A stretch of DNA of 64,000 bases, taken from contig KN832872.1 in assembly GCA_000827325.1 (NCBI GenBank), forward strand, positions 2,218,096-2,282,095. The letters are read 5' to 3'. The notes beneath the pieces are model-generated. The model saw nothing but the letters and a program-made list of their open reading frames with translations, was not told the origin of the DNA and searched no databases. A program made the position numbers and the translations under genes. Position 1 is the first letter of the stretch; every line of letters starts with the position of its first letter. Positions 1-11,436 of the stretch are shown piece after piece. The DNA comes from Oidiodendron maius Zn. Taxonomy: Eukaryota > Ascomycota > Leotiomycetes > Myxotrichaceae.

Positions 1-408
1 CTTTGATTCAGTATCGACCTTGCCTGTCTCGAGCAGTAGCTTTATAACAGCCTCACGCCCCCACTGGACAGCCCACGATAGTGGTGTCCGGCCGTCTTTA
101 TCCTTTGATTCAGCATCGACCTTGCCTGTCTCGAGCAGTAGCTTTACAATAGCTTCATGCCCCCTCTCAGCAGCCCATGATAGTGGTGTCCGACCATCTT
201 TATCCTTTGATTCAGCATCGACCTTGCCTGTCTTGAGCAGTAGCTTTACAATAGCTTCATGCCCCCTCTCAGCAGCCCATGATAGTGGTGTCAGACCGCC
301 TTTATCCTTTAAGTCAGCACCAACCCTGTTTGTTTCGAGCAGTGGCGTCACAATGGAGTCAATTCCAAAGTAAGCTATCAAATGTAGTCCTGTTCTCCCC
401 CTTCTAAT
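1..408 (-). repeat. Near-identical 102-base ankyrin-coding tandem units
   Basis: The same boundary motif recurs at 1, 103, 205 and 307, a period of exactly 102 bases or 34 codons. On the minus strand each unit encodes DGRTPLSWA, then a helix ending in KLLLE, then TGKVD. The units are far more alike than ankyrin repeats in most proteins, with only scattered base changes. The rightmost unit (about 307-408) is more diverged. The array continues past the left edge, so its copy number is not visible. Confidence 0.9.
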
Positions 409-2618
409 ATTCTGGCTATAAGCTTCTTCAGATAGATAGCGCTTAATTGCAAATAATCCTTGATTCGACGCATTAACCAGAGCTTCGTCCATGAGAAATT
501 TTATGACCGCCTGGCTTATGGTTGAAGCTTTGCGAGCATGGCGGCCCCAGTTTCGTACAGCGTACTGGAAAAATGGGTTTGATTTCAATCGTTCCTCATA
601 CTCGTAGTCCGAGTCACAACATCCGCTCCTGAAGATGTCAAATGAGAGGTAGGCCACGCAAGTCTCCGTAATTTCGCTCTCCGCCCCTGGAAACCACATC
701 TCCTGCGTTCGTTCGAAGTATTCCTGTGTTGTGTAATGGACTAAGCGGATAATTCCGCTCTCTTCGTCGATTGTAACCAATCCAGCACACACAGAGACTA
801 TTCTATCGATTTGCTCGAGATTATCGTTGTCGAATTTTGAATCCCCGACAACTACTGCTAGAGCATGCTGAAGCTCTAGTATAGTTAAAGGCCTCTTAGC
901 ACAAATGATCCATGATAAGACCTTTTCAGCAAGTCGTCTAAATCCTGGCTTTTGCCCGTGGATCCTTTCCATTACATCCCTATATGCACTGTCTAATACT
1001 TCGCGCTTTTCGTCTTCGCTAGATCCCGGACTTCGTTTCTGGAACAATATTAATGCGCTCCTTACAGCTCTTGGTGTAGTTTTGTCATCAAGTGAGTCGA
1101 GGTAAATCTGTGCTAAGAGGAACCTACAAGGGCGTTAGTGAAGGCAGCTTCTCTCAAATATTATCATGTAACGTACATGCCATCGACGGCATCCGATATT
1201 GTGACCTTGATCTCATCTCGTAACTGCCGGTCCCATCCATTAAACGACGATAGGAGTCTCATGTGAGCTTCTAAATATGTGGCTATATCCGTGTTGCTTG
1301 CACGTATCTCTAAGCTTATACTCGACTGGAATTTTTCAGTGATTTGTGGTATGAGTCTTGAAGTTGCAAAGATGTTCACACCACCATTAGCTTGGATGCC
1401 GAATATCTCTGATAGAAATACTGTACGGCATTGCTGGGATGCCTCATCAAGTGCATCGACAATAATAAAAACTCTCGAATATAGAGATACCACAGACTGA
1501 ATTGCTCTTAAGAGCTCATACTTTGATGGCCGCGACTGCTTATTTCTGTGTTGATTGTAAAGATCCTGCAGAGCACTTGGCAGTGAAGGCTGGCATCCCG
1601 CTAGTTGTTTCAGTAGGCTTGATAGTAAATGATCAAGCTTCTGCTCGTCTTGGCGCCGGAAGTTGCAATACAAGTACGCAATCCCGATATTCTCATTGTT
1701 ATAGAAGCGAGCGGTGAGCTCATCAACTACGATTGATGTTAGAATTGTCTTCCCGGCTCCTGGAATTCCGGGACAGTATAAGGTCTGCCTTTCAGCGTCC
1801 AACCACGTATGGAATTCTGCGGAGTCTAGAAGCCATTGACCAGTTCCTTCCTGTCGGCGACCAATGAAGTCATGCTGCTGAGCAGCGTAGTCAATAGGAG
1901 TAACCCAGTCGAGGATAATTTGACGCTGATAATCATCTTGTCCCCTTCTTACTCTCTTGACCTCTTGATGCGTTATATCACCATCTTCACGCAGTCTTTT
2001 CAGACTAGTAGTAGCCTGGTCTTGCCAATCACTAGTTTGCTTGAAATGTGCACTCTGCGTTTTACTCAATCCGTCTAGCTGGACGGCGTTGTTCTTTGCC
2101 GTATCGTGGACATCTCGAAGGTCTTCGGCTAGGTTGCGAATATATTGTTCTAGTCCATGGAGGATTGTTCTAAAATATTTAGAAACAGGAAGGATATAAG
2201 TAGTTGTAACTCACTGTTGGTCGGCATGCAAGGCTAACATAAACAGCTCCTTTGCTCCACCTAAAGCCTTTAGCGACGGCTTTAGCTTTCGGTCAAACTT
2301 GGAGCCTATTAAGTGCTTTCCAATAAAGTTGGCGTGGTCCATAAAGTCTTTAATGGTATCTAGCGCTTCTTTGCACCGTTCAAGAACGGGTTTGAGATGG
2401 TCGAGGCTACTGAGCCGGGCCTGGTCGTCCTCGTGTATTTCTAGATGCGTCTGGAAGGTCTTCATGACGCCGGTGAACTCGTACAGAGCTGTCGTCATGG
2501 CAGTTAGGTCAGAGGAACCAAATTCAGAGGGGCCGATCCATCTCCTGGATAGCTTCAGACATGATGCGGCGATTTGAATGACGGCAATGATACTAGCGGC
2601 AAGGCTGAGTCCGTCCAT
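1..2618 (-). CDS. NACHT-ankyrin STAND (NLR-like) protein, 3' end outside window
   Basis: Likely cytosolic signal-transducing NTPase of the fungal NLR-like class. I read three exons: 2618-2215, 2169-1177 and 1123 to beyond position 1, with introns 2170-2214 and 1124-1176 (GTACGT donor, CACTAAC branch, TTGTAG acceptor). The ATG at 2618 opens a helical N-terminal domain of about 135 residues ([15 protein letters not shown]). A P-loop GIPGAGKT lies near residue 269, followed by a Walker B-like [11 protein letters not shown] and FATSR, as in NACHT domains. A winged-helix-like segment follows ([12 protein letters not shown], then [14 protein letters not shown]). Ankyrin repeats begin at about position 400 and run off the left edge; the last visible units are almost identical. 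The frame is open throughout, so the gene looks functional. Family assignment is firm; ligand and role are unknown. Confidence 0.9.
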
Positions 2619-3224
2619 CTTTGGATCGCTGACCAGCTGCCGCGATGACGGAGTAGCTCTAGTAGTATCTTTGTAGATTATTCAAGTCGCGATATACCCA
2701 CGGTGTGATCTTAATCTGTGAAGATAAATGTTACGAGGTGGCCGACGTAGTCTTGGCTCAGCCTCGCAAGGCTTTCTCGGATCCCGCCTCAGGCAGATTT
2801 CCAGCGTTGTAGGTGAAGCGACATACGAGGACGCCATAAGCGAGCCAACAATTATCCAGAATGGGGTAAAATATGTATCACGAGTGCTTTTCCCAAGTAC
2901 CAAATTCCGGAATCTATATTCCCGCCTCCTCTATATGCAAAAACAAACCGACAAGCAGTCTAACTGACCGCTAGACAGTCAATGATGTTTTAGGGGTTAT
3001 GTGCTATTGTTAATGACAGCGATTCACCGCCCAATGTCATAATTTCCCTCCACCACGGACTTCGTTTTCTGTAGGTCTGCTGAGTGTGGGTGGGACGAAA
3101 GCCTGAAACGCTAGGCGAACCTGTAAAAAATCATGGCAAACTACCTGCACCGACTGTGCGGTCCTGTGCAAAATCTCTCTCATTAACTTCTAACAAAAGG
3201 TCATGTACTTAAGGGGAGCTATTA
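2619..3224. other. Intergenic, upstream of the NACHT-ankyrin gene
   Basis: Short open frames on both strands overlap here, but none shows a recognisable motif or splice structure. It should hold the promoter of the minus-strand NACHT-ankyrin gene. I see nothing else to support. Confidence 0.5.
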
Positions 3225-3540
3225 GACAAAATAAAAAGAAATGTCCCATTGCCCGAGATCTACTTGTAGATCAGAATATCAGGCACTCTCCCGTTCGAGT
3301 TTAACCTGCAGCACAGTTGAGACGGAGCCTCTTACGGCGGTGGGTCTCGCTAGTAATCTTGTCTAGTTTGTGGACTTTGCTTGTAAATTGCTTGGTGGGG
3401 CTGTGGCTATATATAAACCGTCTTTCGGCACTGGCAAAGAGAATGCTATCTTACATATACCGCGACTGACCTTAGTAGCCTCGCAAGCAGATTGTGGCTT
3501 CCCGCAGCATTCTGATGAGCCGCAGCCGTATTACAACCGT
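3225..3540 (+). pseudogene. Decayed copy of the 5' end of the NACHT gene at 5552
   Basis: From about 3225 this stretch aligns with about 5450-5780, covering the upstream region and the first 60-70 codons of the NACHT gene. The start codon is ACG at 3322-3324 where the intact copy has ATG. A CAG codon has become TAG. Counting from the start codon, about twelve positions are C in the intact copy and T here, seven of them before A, and about five go from T to C. Similarity fades after about 3530. No NACHT or later part of the gene is present, so this is a partial, dead duplicate. Confidence 0.8.
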
Positions 3541-3835
3541 AATGCGGTTGATACAATACGGCCACCAGTAACCGTGTGGACCGTAGCAATTAATATAATA
3601 TGGCGTCAGGGCTGTATCAATACCCTATTACGGTTTAAACAGTAGCACGCTCTGCGCCCGTAGCAGAGGATCGTATCACGTGAGAGAAAGTTTGACTCTT
3701 GCGCTGGCAAAAATCGACATGTTACACACGGACTGTTTCATGACAACTCAGAAACGCCTCTGTTGGTCTACCGCCTTTTGCTCCTCAGAAAAATACAACT
3801 ACCCAGAACTGAGTTTAACAAATTGGGAGTTCATA

Positions 3836-4774
3836 ATGGCAGAGTTAGAAGCCTGGTGAGCTCTTTCACGGCCTCCCTATGGCCGGATTTCTAAAGCTTA
3901 CTTTGTGACTAGTGTATTCCGTTCAAAACAATTCGTATTTGTGATAGGGGATGAGACCAAGACGGAATATACTGTCCATCGAGATCTCATCGCCAAACAA
4001 TCAAAAGCACTCAATGCACTTGTCAACGGAGAAATGCAAGAGACTTTGAATGGAAGAGTCACATTTGAAGATCTGGACGACAATACCTTCGTTCGGTTTT
4101 GCCAGTTTGCATATACTGGAGACTATATCACTCCAGGGTTTATTTCCGATCCAAATGTTATAGTCCCACCCTCAGTTGCTCCGTCCCTACACGATTCTGC
4201 ATCTGATCGGGAGAGCAACGATATACACGAACCGATGGTTGAACCACTAGCAGTAGCGGAAGAGATGCCTTCAGACTGGGGATTCAAGTCCACAAAACCC
4301 AAAAAGCAATCGAAAAGCCGCCTCTTACGGCAGTCATTTGACGATAAGGATTATGATATAGAAACACCGGTCAGAATCTGGTCAGCTCGCTGCGAAGTTC
4401 GTCCAAACTCCAGTGTTGTAGAGGATTACACTCCAGTTTTACTTGGACACGCCGGACTGTACATCTTCGGGGAGAAATGGGGCATTGAAAATCTAAAAAT
4501 CCTTGCTCTACACAAGCTCCACAAAACTTTAACGAAGTTCACTCTATTCGAATCACGGCGACGAGACATTGTGGAGCTGCTGAGATGTGTCTACTCTAAC
4601 GAGAACACTCCAGATCGTGGGGAGGTGGTTGATGAATTGAGATCACTAGTCATGCTTTACGTTGTTTGCGAGGCCGAGAGTCTGACTCAATGTTCTGAGT
4701 TTATGGCATTACTTGGAGAGGGAGGTGAATTGACTGAGGACTTTGTCCAAATTCTTATGAAACGAATAAAATGA
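3836..4774 (+). CDS. BTB/POZ domain protein
   Basis: Probable protein-protein adaptor of the fungal BTB/POZ type, 293 residues. The ATG at 3836 gives a 20-base first exon (3836-3855). An intron at 3856-3912 (GTGAGC donor, GACTAG acceptor, 57 bases) joins in frame to 3913-4774, so the protein begins MAELEACVFRSKQF. The BTB fold covers roughly residues 5-90: QFVFVIG, then YTVHRDLIAKQSKAL, NGEMQE and FVRFCQFAYTGDY. The C-terminal half carries a second conserved block (LLGHAGLYIFGEKWGIENL) that resembles the tail of the BTB fold, so the domain seems split by a charged insert of about 100 residues. No BACK or Kelch repeats are seen. Partners, such as a Cullin-3-type ligase, are inference. Confidence 0.85.
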
Positions 4775-5551
4775 TCCACGAGATAAGAACATCTCCCTGG
4801 TAAGTCTGGTTTACATACAACCAGTTATATTGCTCAATACATGTGTGTTTCCTCTTTCAACCCTCTAGACTCTTTTCTCAATAATCTATTAAGAGAACAC
4901 TGAGCCACGGCGGTAATGCATCTAAGATGGTAATCTTCGTCTATGTGCAACTATGGTATTCGATCTCGCCATGGTTACAAGTATTTCGCTATCCATTCAT
5001 TGTGTGTGTTGGTTCTCCATCCACACGCTAGTGGTGATAATCATCAAGCCCGCTGTTAGAGTAGGCTTGGAGGAGGCAGCAGAGGATAAGGGTCAGGTTG
5101 TGTGACTTCCTACAAAATTCTTCAATGAAATTATTGTCGCAAATTCCAGCTCCCAGCAGGAAGCCCCTTACCCGTGACACAAAATGGCAGGCGTATTTTC
5201 ATAAAGATCTGCTATTTATTGTTTCTGGCTTCTGGTAGTCTATCATGGAGCCGATTCCCAAGCACACGGCATAAAGTCGACGTAGGCGGCAGGGTGCGGG
5301 TGGAAAGGAGGGGTGGCGAGGCTTGAGATAAGCGAACCCGTAAAACCCACCGTTAACACATGTCCCCAGGCTGTGCAGCTGCACAGTTGTACAAGCCTGG
5401 GCGAATCTCCTATGCCAACAACGGATAATGGTCATGTGCCATGAGGGCGGCCTGTTAGGCGAAATCAGAAGAAACCTCCCATTGTCCAAGATCTGGATCA
5501 GAATATCAGGCGTTCTCTCGTTGTTCGAACTCAGTTTGCACCACACTGGCG
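4775..5551. other. Intergenic, upstream of the second NACHT gene
   Basis: No supportable gene. The last 100 bases or so (from about 5450) are the stretch that is also found, decayed, at 3225-3320, so they probably hold the promoter or 5' leader of the NACHT gene. Confidence 0.5.
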
Positions 5552-8500
5552 ATGGAGCCTCTCACGGCGCTGGGTCTTGCCAGCAACCTTGTCCAGTTGG
5601 TGGACTTCGCTTGCAAACTGTTTGGCGAGGCTGTAGCCATCTACAAATCGTCATCCGGCAGTGGCAAAGAGAATGCTGTTTTACATGTCATTGCGACTGA
5701 TCTCAGCAATATGGCAATCAATATTGTGGATTCGCCGCAGCATTCTTATAAGCTGCGGCGTCTGGCTGCTGAGGGAAGAGGCATCAGCCAAGAGCTTCTC
5801 CAAGCTTTGCAGAAGTTAAAATTACAGGGACAGAAGTCGAAGTGGAAGAGCTTCGTTGTTGCCTTAAAAGAGGCATGGAACCACGATAAAGTGAATGAGA
5901 TAGCTAACAGGCTATCTATCCTCCAGAGCCAACTGAACTTACACATACAAGTCATCATTAGGTAATAATTGAAGATTTCCTATAGGTTATTGCCTCACGC
6001 TAATTTCTGCTCGATAGCGCCGAAATATCTAAAATCTCGAGCAGTATCAAGAACCTTGAGCTAAACGATGCAAGGCATGATTTGAAGATGCACAGTGGCA
6101 TAAAATTAGCAAAGCAGTCCCAACAGGCTCTTAGCAAAACATTTCAGGGAGACATAGCACACGATAAAGCGACGTCTCAATCTACATCGACAGAGAGTGT
6201 CTTTAAGTGTAGCGATGAAGAGAAATACACATGGCTAAAGGCTTTTGAGGTGCAGCTTGAAAAGCTAGACCATGAGGTTTCTAGAATACAGAAAGATCAG
6301 CAGCTACTATTGAGTCTCTGGTTCGATACAATCAACATGCGCCAGGATAACCTATCAGACGCTCACAAAAGCACCTTTTCCTGGATTTTCAAGAGATCTT
6401 TACCAGATATGTCGCAAGAAGTCCATTTTTCCAGTTGGCTGCAAGGCGAAAGCCAAATTTTCTGGATCAACGGCAAAGCTGGCTCGGGAAAGTCGACGCT
6501 AATGAAGTTTTTAACCGGCCATCCACAAACATACAGGCTGCTCCGAATTTGGGCAGGGGATCAAGATTTGATAACAGCTCAATTTTTCTTCTGGAACTCA
6601 GGCACTGTATTGCAAAAGTCTCAAATAGGTCTACTCAGGTCGTTGTTATTTGAGATTCTGCGGCAATGCCCCGAACTCCTATGCCATGTCCGCGCCGCTC
6701 GAGTTCAATTTAGGAATAGAGCGAATACTCAGTCTTTTGATTCTAAAGAAGATTACTCCGCGAGCTCTATGGATCATTACTTTAATGATATGTCTACATG
6801 GAGCCGTGAGGAATTGTTATGGGCCTACAGGTGTCTTGTTCAACACAAGGCATCAACAAAATTCTGCTTCTTCATCGACGGCCTGGACGAGTACAAGGCC
6901 GAATGTGAACAAGATCATCGCGATCTTGTGAAAACGCTACGGATACTCGCAACGTTGCCACATATCAAACTATGTCTATCGAGTAGGCCTTGGACAGAGT
7001 TTGGGGATGCATTCGGGACTAGTACTCAGTGGGTGCTGCAGTTAGAGAACTTAACTAAACAAGACATATATCAATACGTCTCTGACAAGTTGATGGCGCA
7101 CGATCAGTACCAAAAATTGTCTCAAACCAACGCCGGGTATTCCGACCTAATTGATGAAGTCGTTCAAAAAGCCCAGGGAGTCTTCCTTTGGGTATTCCTT
7201 GTTGTTCGTGATCTCCTTGATGGCCTCACATATAACGACACGGTCCAGACCATGCACTTGCGACTTAAGCAGTTTCCTGAAGATCTCGAGAGTTATTTCC
7301 AGCACATGATTGACTCGATACCTAAGTTCTATCGCAAGCAGACTGCCCAGACTTTCCGTATTGCTCTATCGAGGGAAGAGCCTTTATTACTGCTAACATA
7401 CGCCTTTCTTGACGACATCGCCGAGGATCCAAGTCTTGGGCTGGCGGGAACTGACATCAAGCTTACACCTTCCGCCGTTGCCGGCAAGTATGACACGATG
7501 CGGCGTCGTCTGGACGGAAGATGTAAAGGGTTAGTAGAAGTCGTCACATATAAGTCTTCCATGAATGATATGAATTGGCACCAGGTAGACTTCCTTCATA
7601 GGACAGTCAGGGACTATTTACTTCGCTCAGATATTCGAAGCCTCATACTGGAGGAGCAGGGTTCAGACGGGCTTCTCTGGACAAGGGTCTGCCATGCAGC
7701 ATTTCTGACTCTGAGAGTCCACCCTTCGAGATCTCGACAAACCTGGGATGAGATATTTAACTTTTCATATTTAGCATCCCAGGAGTGTGGAGATCCAACT
7801 GTTGTGGACCATATTCTAGACCTGGCCGAGAAGTTTTCTGTCCATGAAATGGATATCCCGGCTGTGTTTGGCCTGGCATGCGAGTATGGACTTTCACACT
7901 ACGTAAGACGCAAGATAACAGATCGATACGATGGCGACTGCTATTTAGAAGGGGCAAAGTATCTCACGGCCGATAGCATTCTGCCCCATGCTCTAACTCC
8001 AAATCGAATATCAGGAGAGTTGTCTCCAGACCTCGTTAGCTATCTCCTCGATATTGGTGTCAATCCAAACAAGCCATTAAACCCACCCGACAGTTCAGTG
8101 ACGTATAGGAGCATCGACAATTTCGAGATAGGCATTGTCAGAAATTTTAGAGTGGAAGACACCACAAACTTCACAACGTATCTGGACAAGATAGGAAGAG
8201 GCGATATACCAACAACGCAAAACGGAGTCTTGGAGGTGACAAAACTCCTTCTTGCCAAGGTACCCGATCTTGACGAGACTTCTTATCACGATGTTACAAC
8301 AGGTACAAAAGTAACTGTTAGGTCTATTATCCATCGGTACTTCACCCAATCCCAGGCTTCTCTGCTCCTTGGTCGCGATCGAACTCGACATGAGTATTGG
8401 GGACAAGGCTGCAGCGATACAGAGGACGACGAACTGGTGCAAGAGAGACATCGCAGACGAAACAGACGCGATATTTTTGAAAAAAGGTCACAAAGGTACC

Positions 8501-8565
8501 AGCGTAAAGTCCAAACAATTAAAGGTAGTAAACTATTCGTGACATTCGCAGGAGAGTGCTACTGA
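5552..8565 (+). CDS. NACHT-domain STAND protein without clear C-terminal repeats
   Basis: Predicted cytosolic STAND NTPase of 985 residues. Exons are 5552-5961 and 6018-8565, with an intron at 5962-6017 (GTAATA donor, CGATAG acceptor). The N-terminal 140 residues form a helical fungal STAND domain (MEPLTALGLASNLVQLVDFA). The NACHT P-loop INGKAGSGKSTLMKFL starts near residue 288. A Walker B-like FCFFIDGLDEYKAE lies near 430, then KLCLSSRPW and ENLTKQDI. The block VDFLHRTVRDYLL is the conserved end of the winged-helix region in this family. Beyond it I see only a weak ankyrin-like piece (LVSYLLDIGVNPNK) and a basic C-terminus. A decayed copy of its 5' end lies 2.2 kb upstream. Its end is only 90 bases from the end of the convergent next gene. 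No stop breaks the model. Confidence 0.9.
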
Positions 8566-8655
8566 AAGTATACCCACAACCTCTCTTAGTGAAATGTTTA
8601 CCTCAACCTCCCTTTTCAAATTAAATAATTAGGCTATAAATTCGATGCTTGCTAT

Positions 8656-11436
8656 TCAATCACTGTCACTAGTTCTCTTGTCCTCTGAATAGGAGTCATC
8701 ATCCTCTAAATGGTCATCGTCATCAGTTACATAGTGGTCCTCAGGTGCGTTGTCTTCGTCTGTTGCATCCTCTTCACTGATAATGCTGCTGTCATCAGAG
8801 TCAGTGTTGGAGTCTAAATCGTACTCAGAATTGGAGTTTTCATCCGCATCATCATTGGAATCCTTGCAAAGTAATGTATCCCTTAGATAAACGAGCAGTT
8901 TGGTTGCATTCTTGAGATGTTCTCCGTAGTTAATGTTGTTCGACGAATTCCAATCGATCCGCTTTCCCGACGTCGGACTAATCTTTTGGGTTATATTGCA
9001 GGATGCAAAATGAAGAAACCCTTTGGTAAGATCCACGATGAGGTCCCCAAGCTGTGTGTAGTCAAGGATGTAGATGCAGTATCGGGCCTGCTCTGCTACT
9101 GAAGAGCCTCGTAGAGGGTCCGAATAAACTAGCAATGCTTTCTCCTTCGCTCCCAGCTTATATGTCCCCCATGGATTCATTCCAGATGGCTTACTATGAG
9201 ATCGGAGCTCATTATTAGGCTTCTCAGATACCCTGAGAAATGAAACCGATGCATCATTGCTCCCGATCCTATGATGTCGATAAATAAACCACACGATACC
9301 TCGAGAACGTTTTCCTCCTGAAGGGTCCATCGCACAGATAATTTTACCAGACTTCTTCCACTTGTGTAAGATATCATATTGTGCCAACCTTTTTAGTTGC
9401 GGTTTGAACTTTGGTTGCAGCGAGGTTCTGTAAAGGCAGGCAAGTAACGTTTCCCTGACAGGAGAATTCAGGTATGGCATGAATATTTTTGAGACAGTCT
9501 TAAAGGAGCGGACAGAAAGTCCCAGCTCGGCCCGCTCTCTCATATAACCTTTGCCGTTACCATCAGCTCTCGTCCCAACTTTCTCGTGGAGCAGCAACTT
9601 TGCGGGTTCAGAGATCGCCAAAACGCACAACTCTCGAGTAAGACTCCAGTCAGACTCCACATATGCTGAGACCGTGAACAAAACCTGGAGGACGTCGGTC
9701 GGATTGTCTTGAACTTGGTGATCTCGTCTGTGTCCGGTCCACTTTTCCTCCAATTCATGAAGCGTTGACTGCTGAACAAACACTGGTTCTTCCTCTTTAA
9801 GCCGATTTTTAATTTGCTTTAGAACATAAATTGATTGATTTTCAAGTGGCCTGCATCGGGTCAGTTCGTTGAGTGTCGACTCTGTTATATACAGACATAT
9901 CATTCGAGATCGGATATGCAAAACATCGCGGATAACTCCATGAAGAGAATCGTACTGGTGTAGTGGGTTATCTTCAAGTTTGGAATCCACGCCCGAGTCC
10001 CCCAGACTCGCACGCCAACTTGTTACTCGATTGAGCCTCCTCTCTATTGTTTGGGAACCTGCCAGGTCCTGCCAAAGGCTGTGATCATTCCGGTGGCCGC
10101 GGTAGGAGTCAATAGTCAATCGCTCAATCGAGAGACTATCACTGGGAGCGTCCGATGATGGTTGCGCCAGTTCATATAGTTCTCGGATTATTGCTTCCCG
10201 GTGAACACTTCGTGCCCAATCGCATATATAATCGACAATCAATAACAGTTGGATTGAACCATCTTCCGTCGTGATATTGGCTTCCCAGAGTACCGCTACC
10301 TCCTAGGGTCCTGTTATTTAGCGCCCTAACACGAGACGAGATAAGTTACTCACTACCCTGACTCGTTTCTTTTTATCAGCATTATAACCGGCGGATAATT
10401 GCCACCGTGGGCCTTTGTGTGAGAAGCACCAAACTAAAGGGCCGGCGATCCATTTTGTTGAGCCTGCAGCTTTGCGCAGTCTGTCCTGGATGAGAAGAGA
10501 TTCGTTTGCAAGCAAGGCCAATTGCTGGTGAATAGCCTGGAACGAGTCTGTGCTCGAATCGGTCTTTGACTCCAGCAAGAGGAATGGAAAAACCGTTGGC
10601 AACCGACTTTGGGGAAAGAGAGTTGGCGACAGAGCTTCTTCTATAGTTTGGCCGCTGTACTCCTCTCTTTTATCCTTATGCTTGAGCAGCCAATGAAGCG
10701 TCCCGTTCTTTCGCAAACTAAATACTTTATCGGGTATTTCACGCTTCCGCTTTAGTTTTGACTGTAGTTCAGGGCTCAGTTTGAAGTGAGAAGATTCTGT
10801 AAAGTCGAAAATCTTGGATGGATTGGCATTTCCTCTATGGCACCATATTACCATCAGCAATAATGAGCAACATATTTTCAAGTTGGGTAACGCACGCGCC
10901 CGGCTCCCACAATGAGCATTTGCATACAATTCTCTCCTTCTGGGTCTTAATGAGGAGAGATGCGAATGCCTCTTTGGGATCCGCGACGGCTTCGATATGC
11001 GATCGCCATATTCTCCCAGCACAATGCCGACTATGAATCGTGAGTCACAAAAATAGGCTGTTCCAATCAGAGAGAGATTTGTGCTTTACAGCACTTACCA
11101 GGAGACATCGTCTTCGAACCTCTGGAATATGTATGGTTCCAGATGACTCCGCCAGTCGCGTTCTTTCATGTCCTGATCACGGCAGCTCCTTGCTCTTAGT
11201 GCTAATTTGCGAGCTCGTTCACGCGTGTCAGTCTTCCATGGAGCATCCCGCCAATTAGCGCAGACTTCTTTCTCCCACTCATTGCAGAAGGTATGCCCAA
11301 GTGTCCGAATATGTCCGAAGGTCGTACGATGGGATTCCGGCCAAATTTTTGGGTCGACATCTGGCAGAAATCTGATGCCGAGTTCGTCGATAGTCTTTTG
11401 TCGTCTTTTAGCGTCTTCGGTCGTCTTAGTTGCCAT
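8656..11436 (-). CDS. PD-(D/E)XK-like fold protein with long acidic C-terminus
   Basis: 868-residue protein from four exons: 11436-11099, 11030-10852, 10796-10354 and 10302-8656. The introns are 68, 55 and 51 bases, and the sum closes exactly in frame. The ATG at 11436 begins MATKTTEDAKRRQ. Residues of about 80-320 look like a restriction-endonuclease-like fold: a PDKVFSL segment, then a loop, then FPFLLLESKT and a helix with QLALLAN. This matches the spacing PD...ExK seen in fungal PD-(D/E)XK-like proteins. The middle 350 residues are unrecognised. The last 80 residues are Asp/Glu/Ser-rich. Whether it cuts DNA or is a catalytically dead scaffold cannot be told. The fold call is inference from motifs only. 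Confidence 0.75.

Noticed and set aside
20-373. Plus-strand open frame with repeated Ser-rich units
   Set aside because: It is the shadow of the ankyrin repeats coded on the minus strand.
2728-2967. Plus-strand frame upstream of the NACHT-ankyrin gene
   Set aside because: No motif, no splice partner and an overlapping frame on the other strand.
3500-3680. Imperfect hairpins built on CCGTATT and CGGTT segments
   Set aside because: They could be the end of a small mobile element, but I find no second copy or flanking duplication here.
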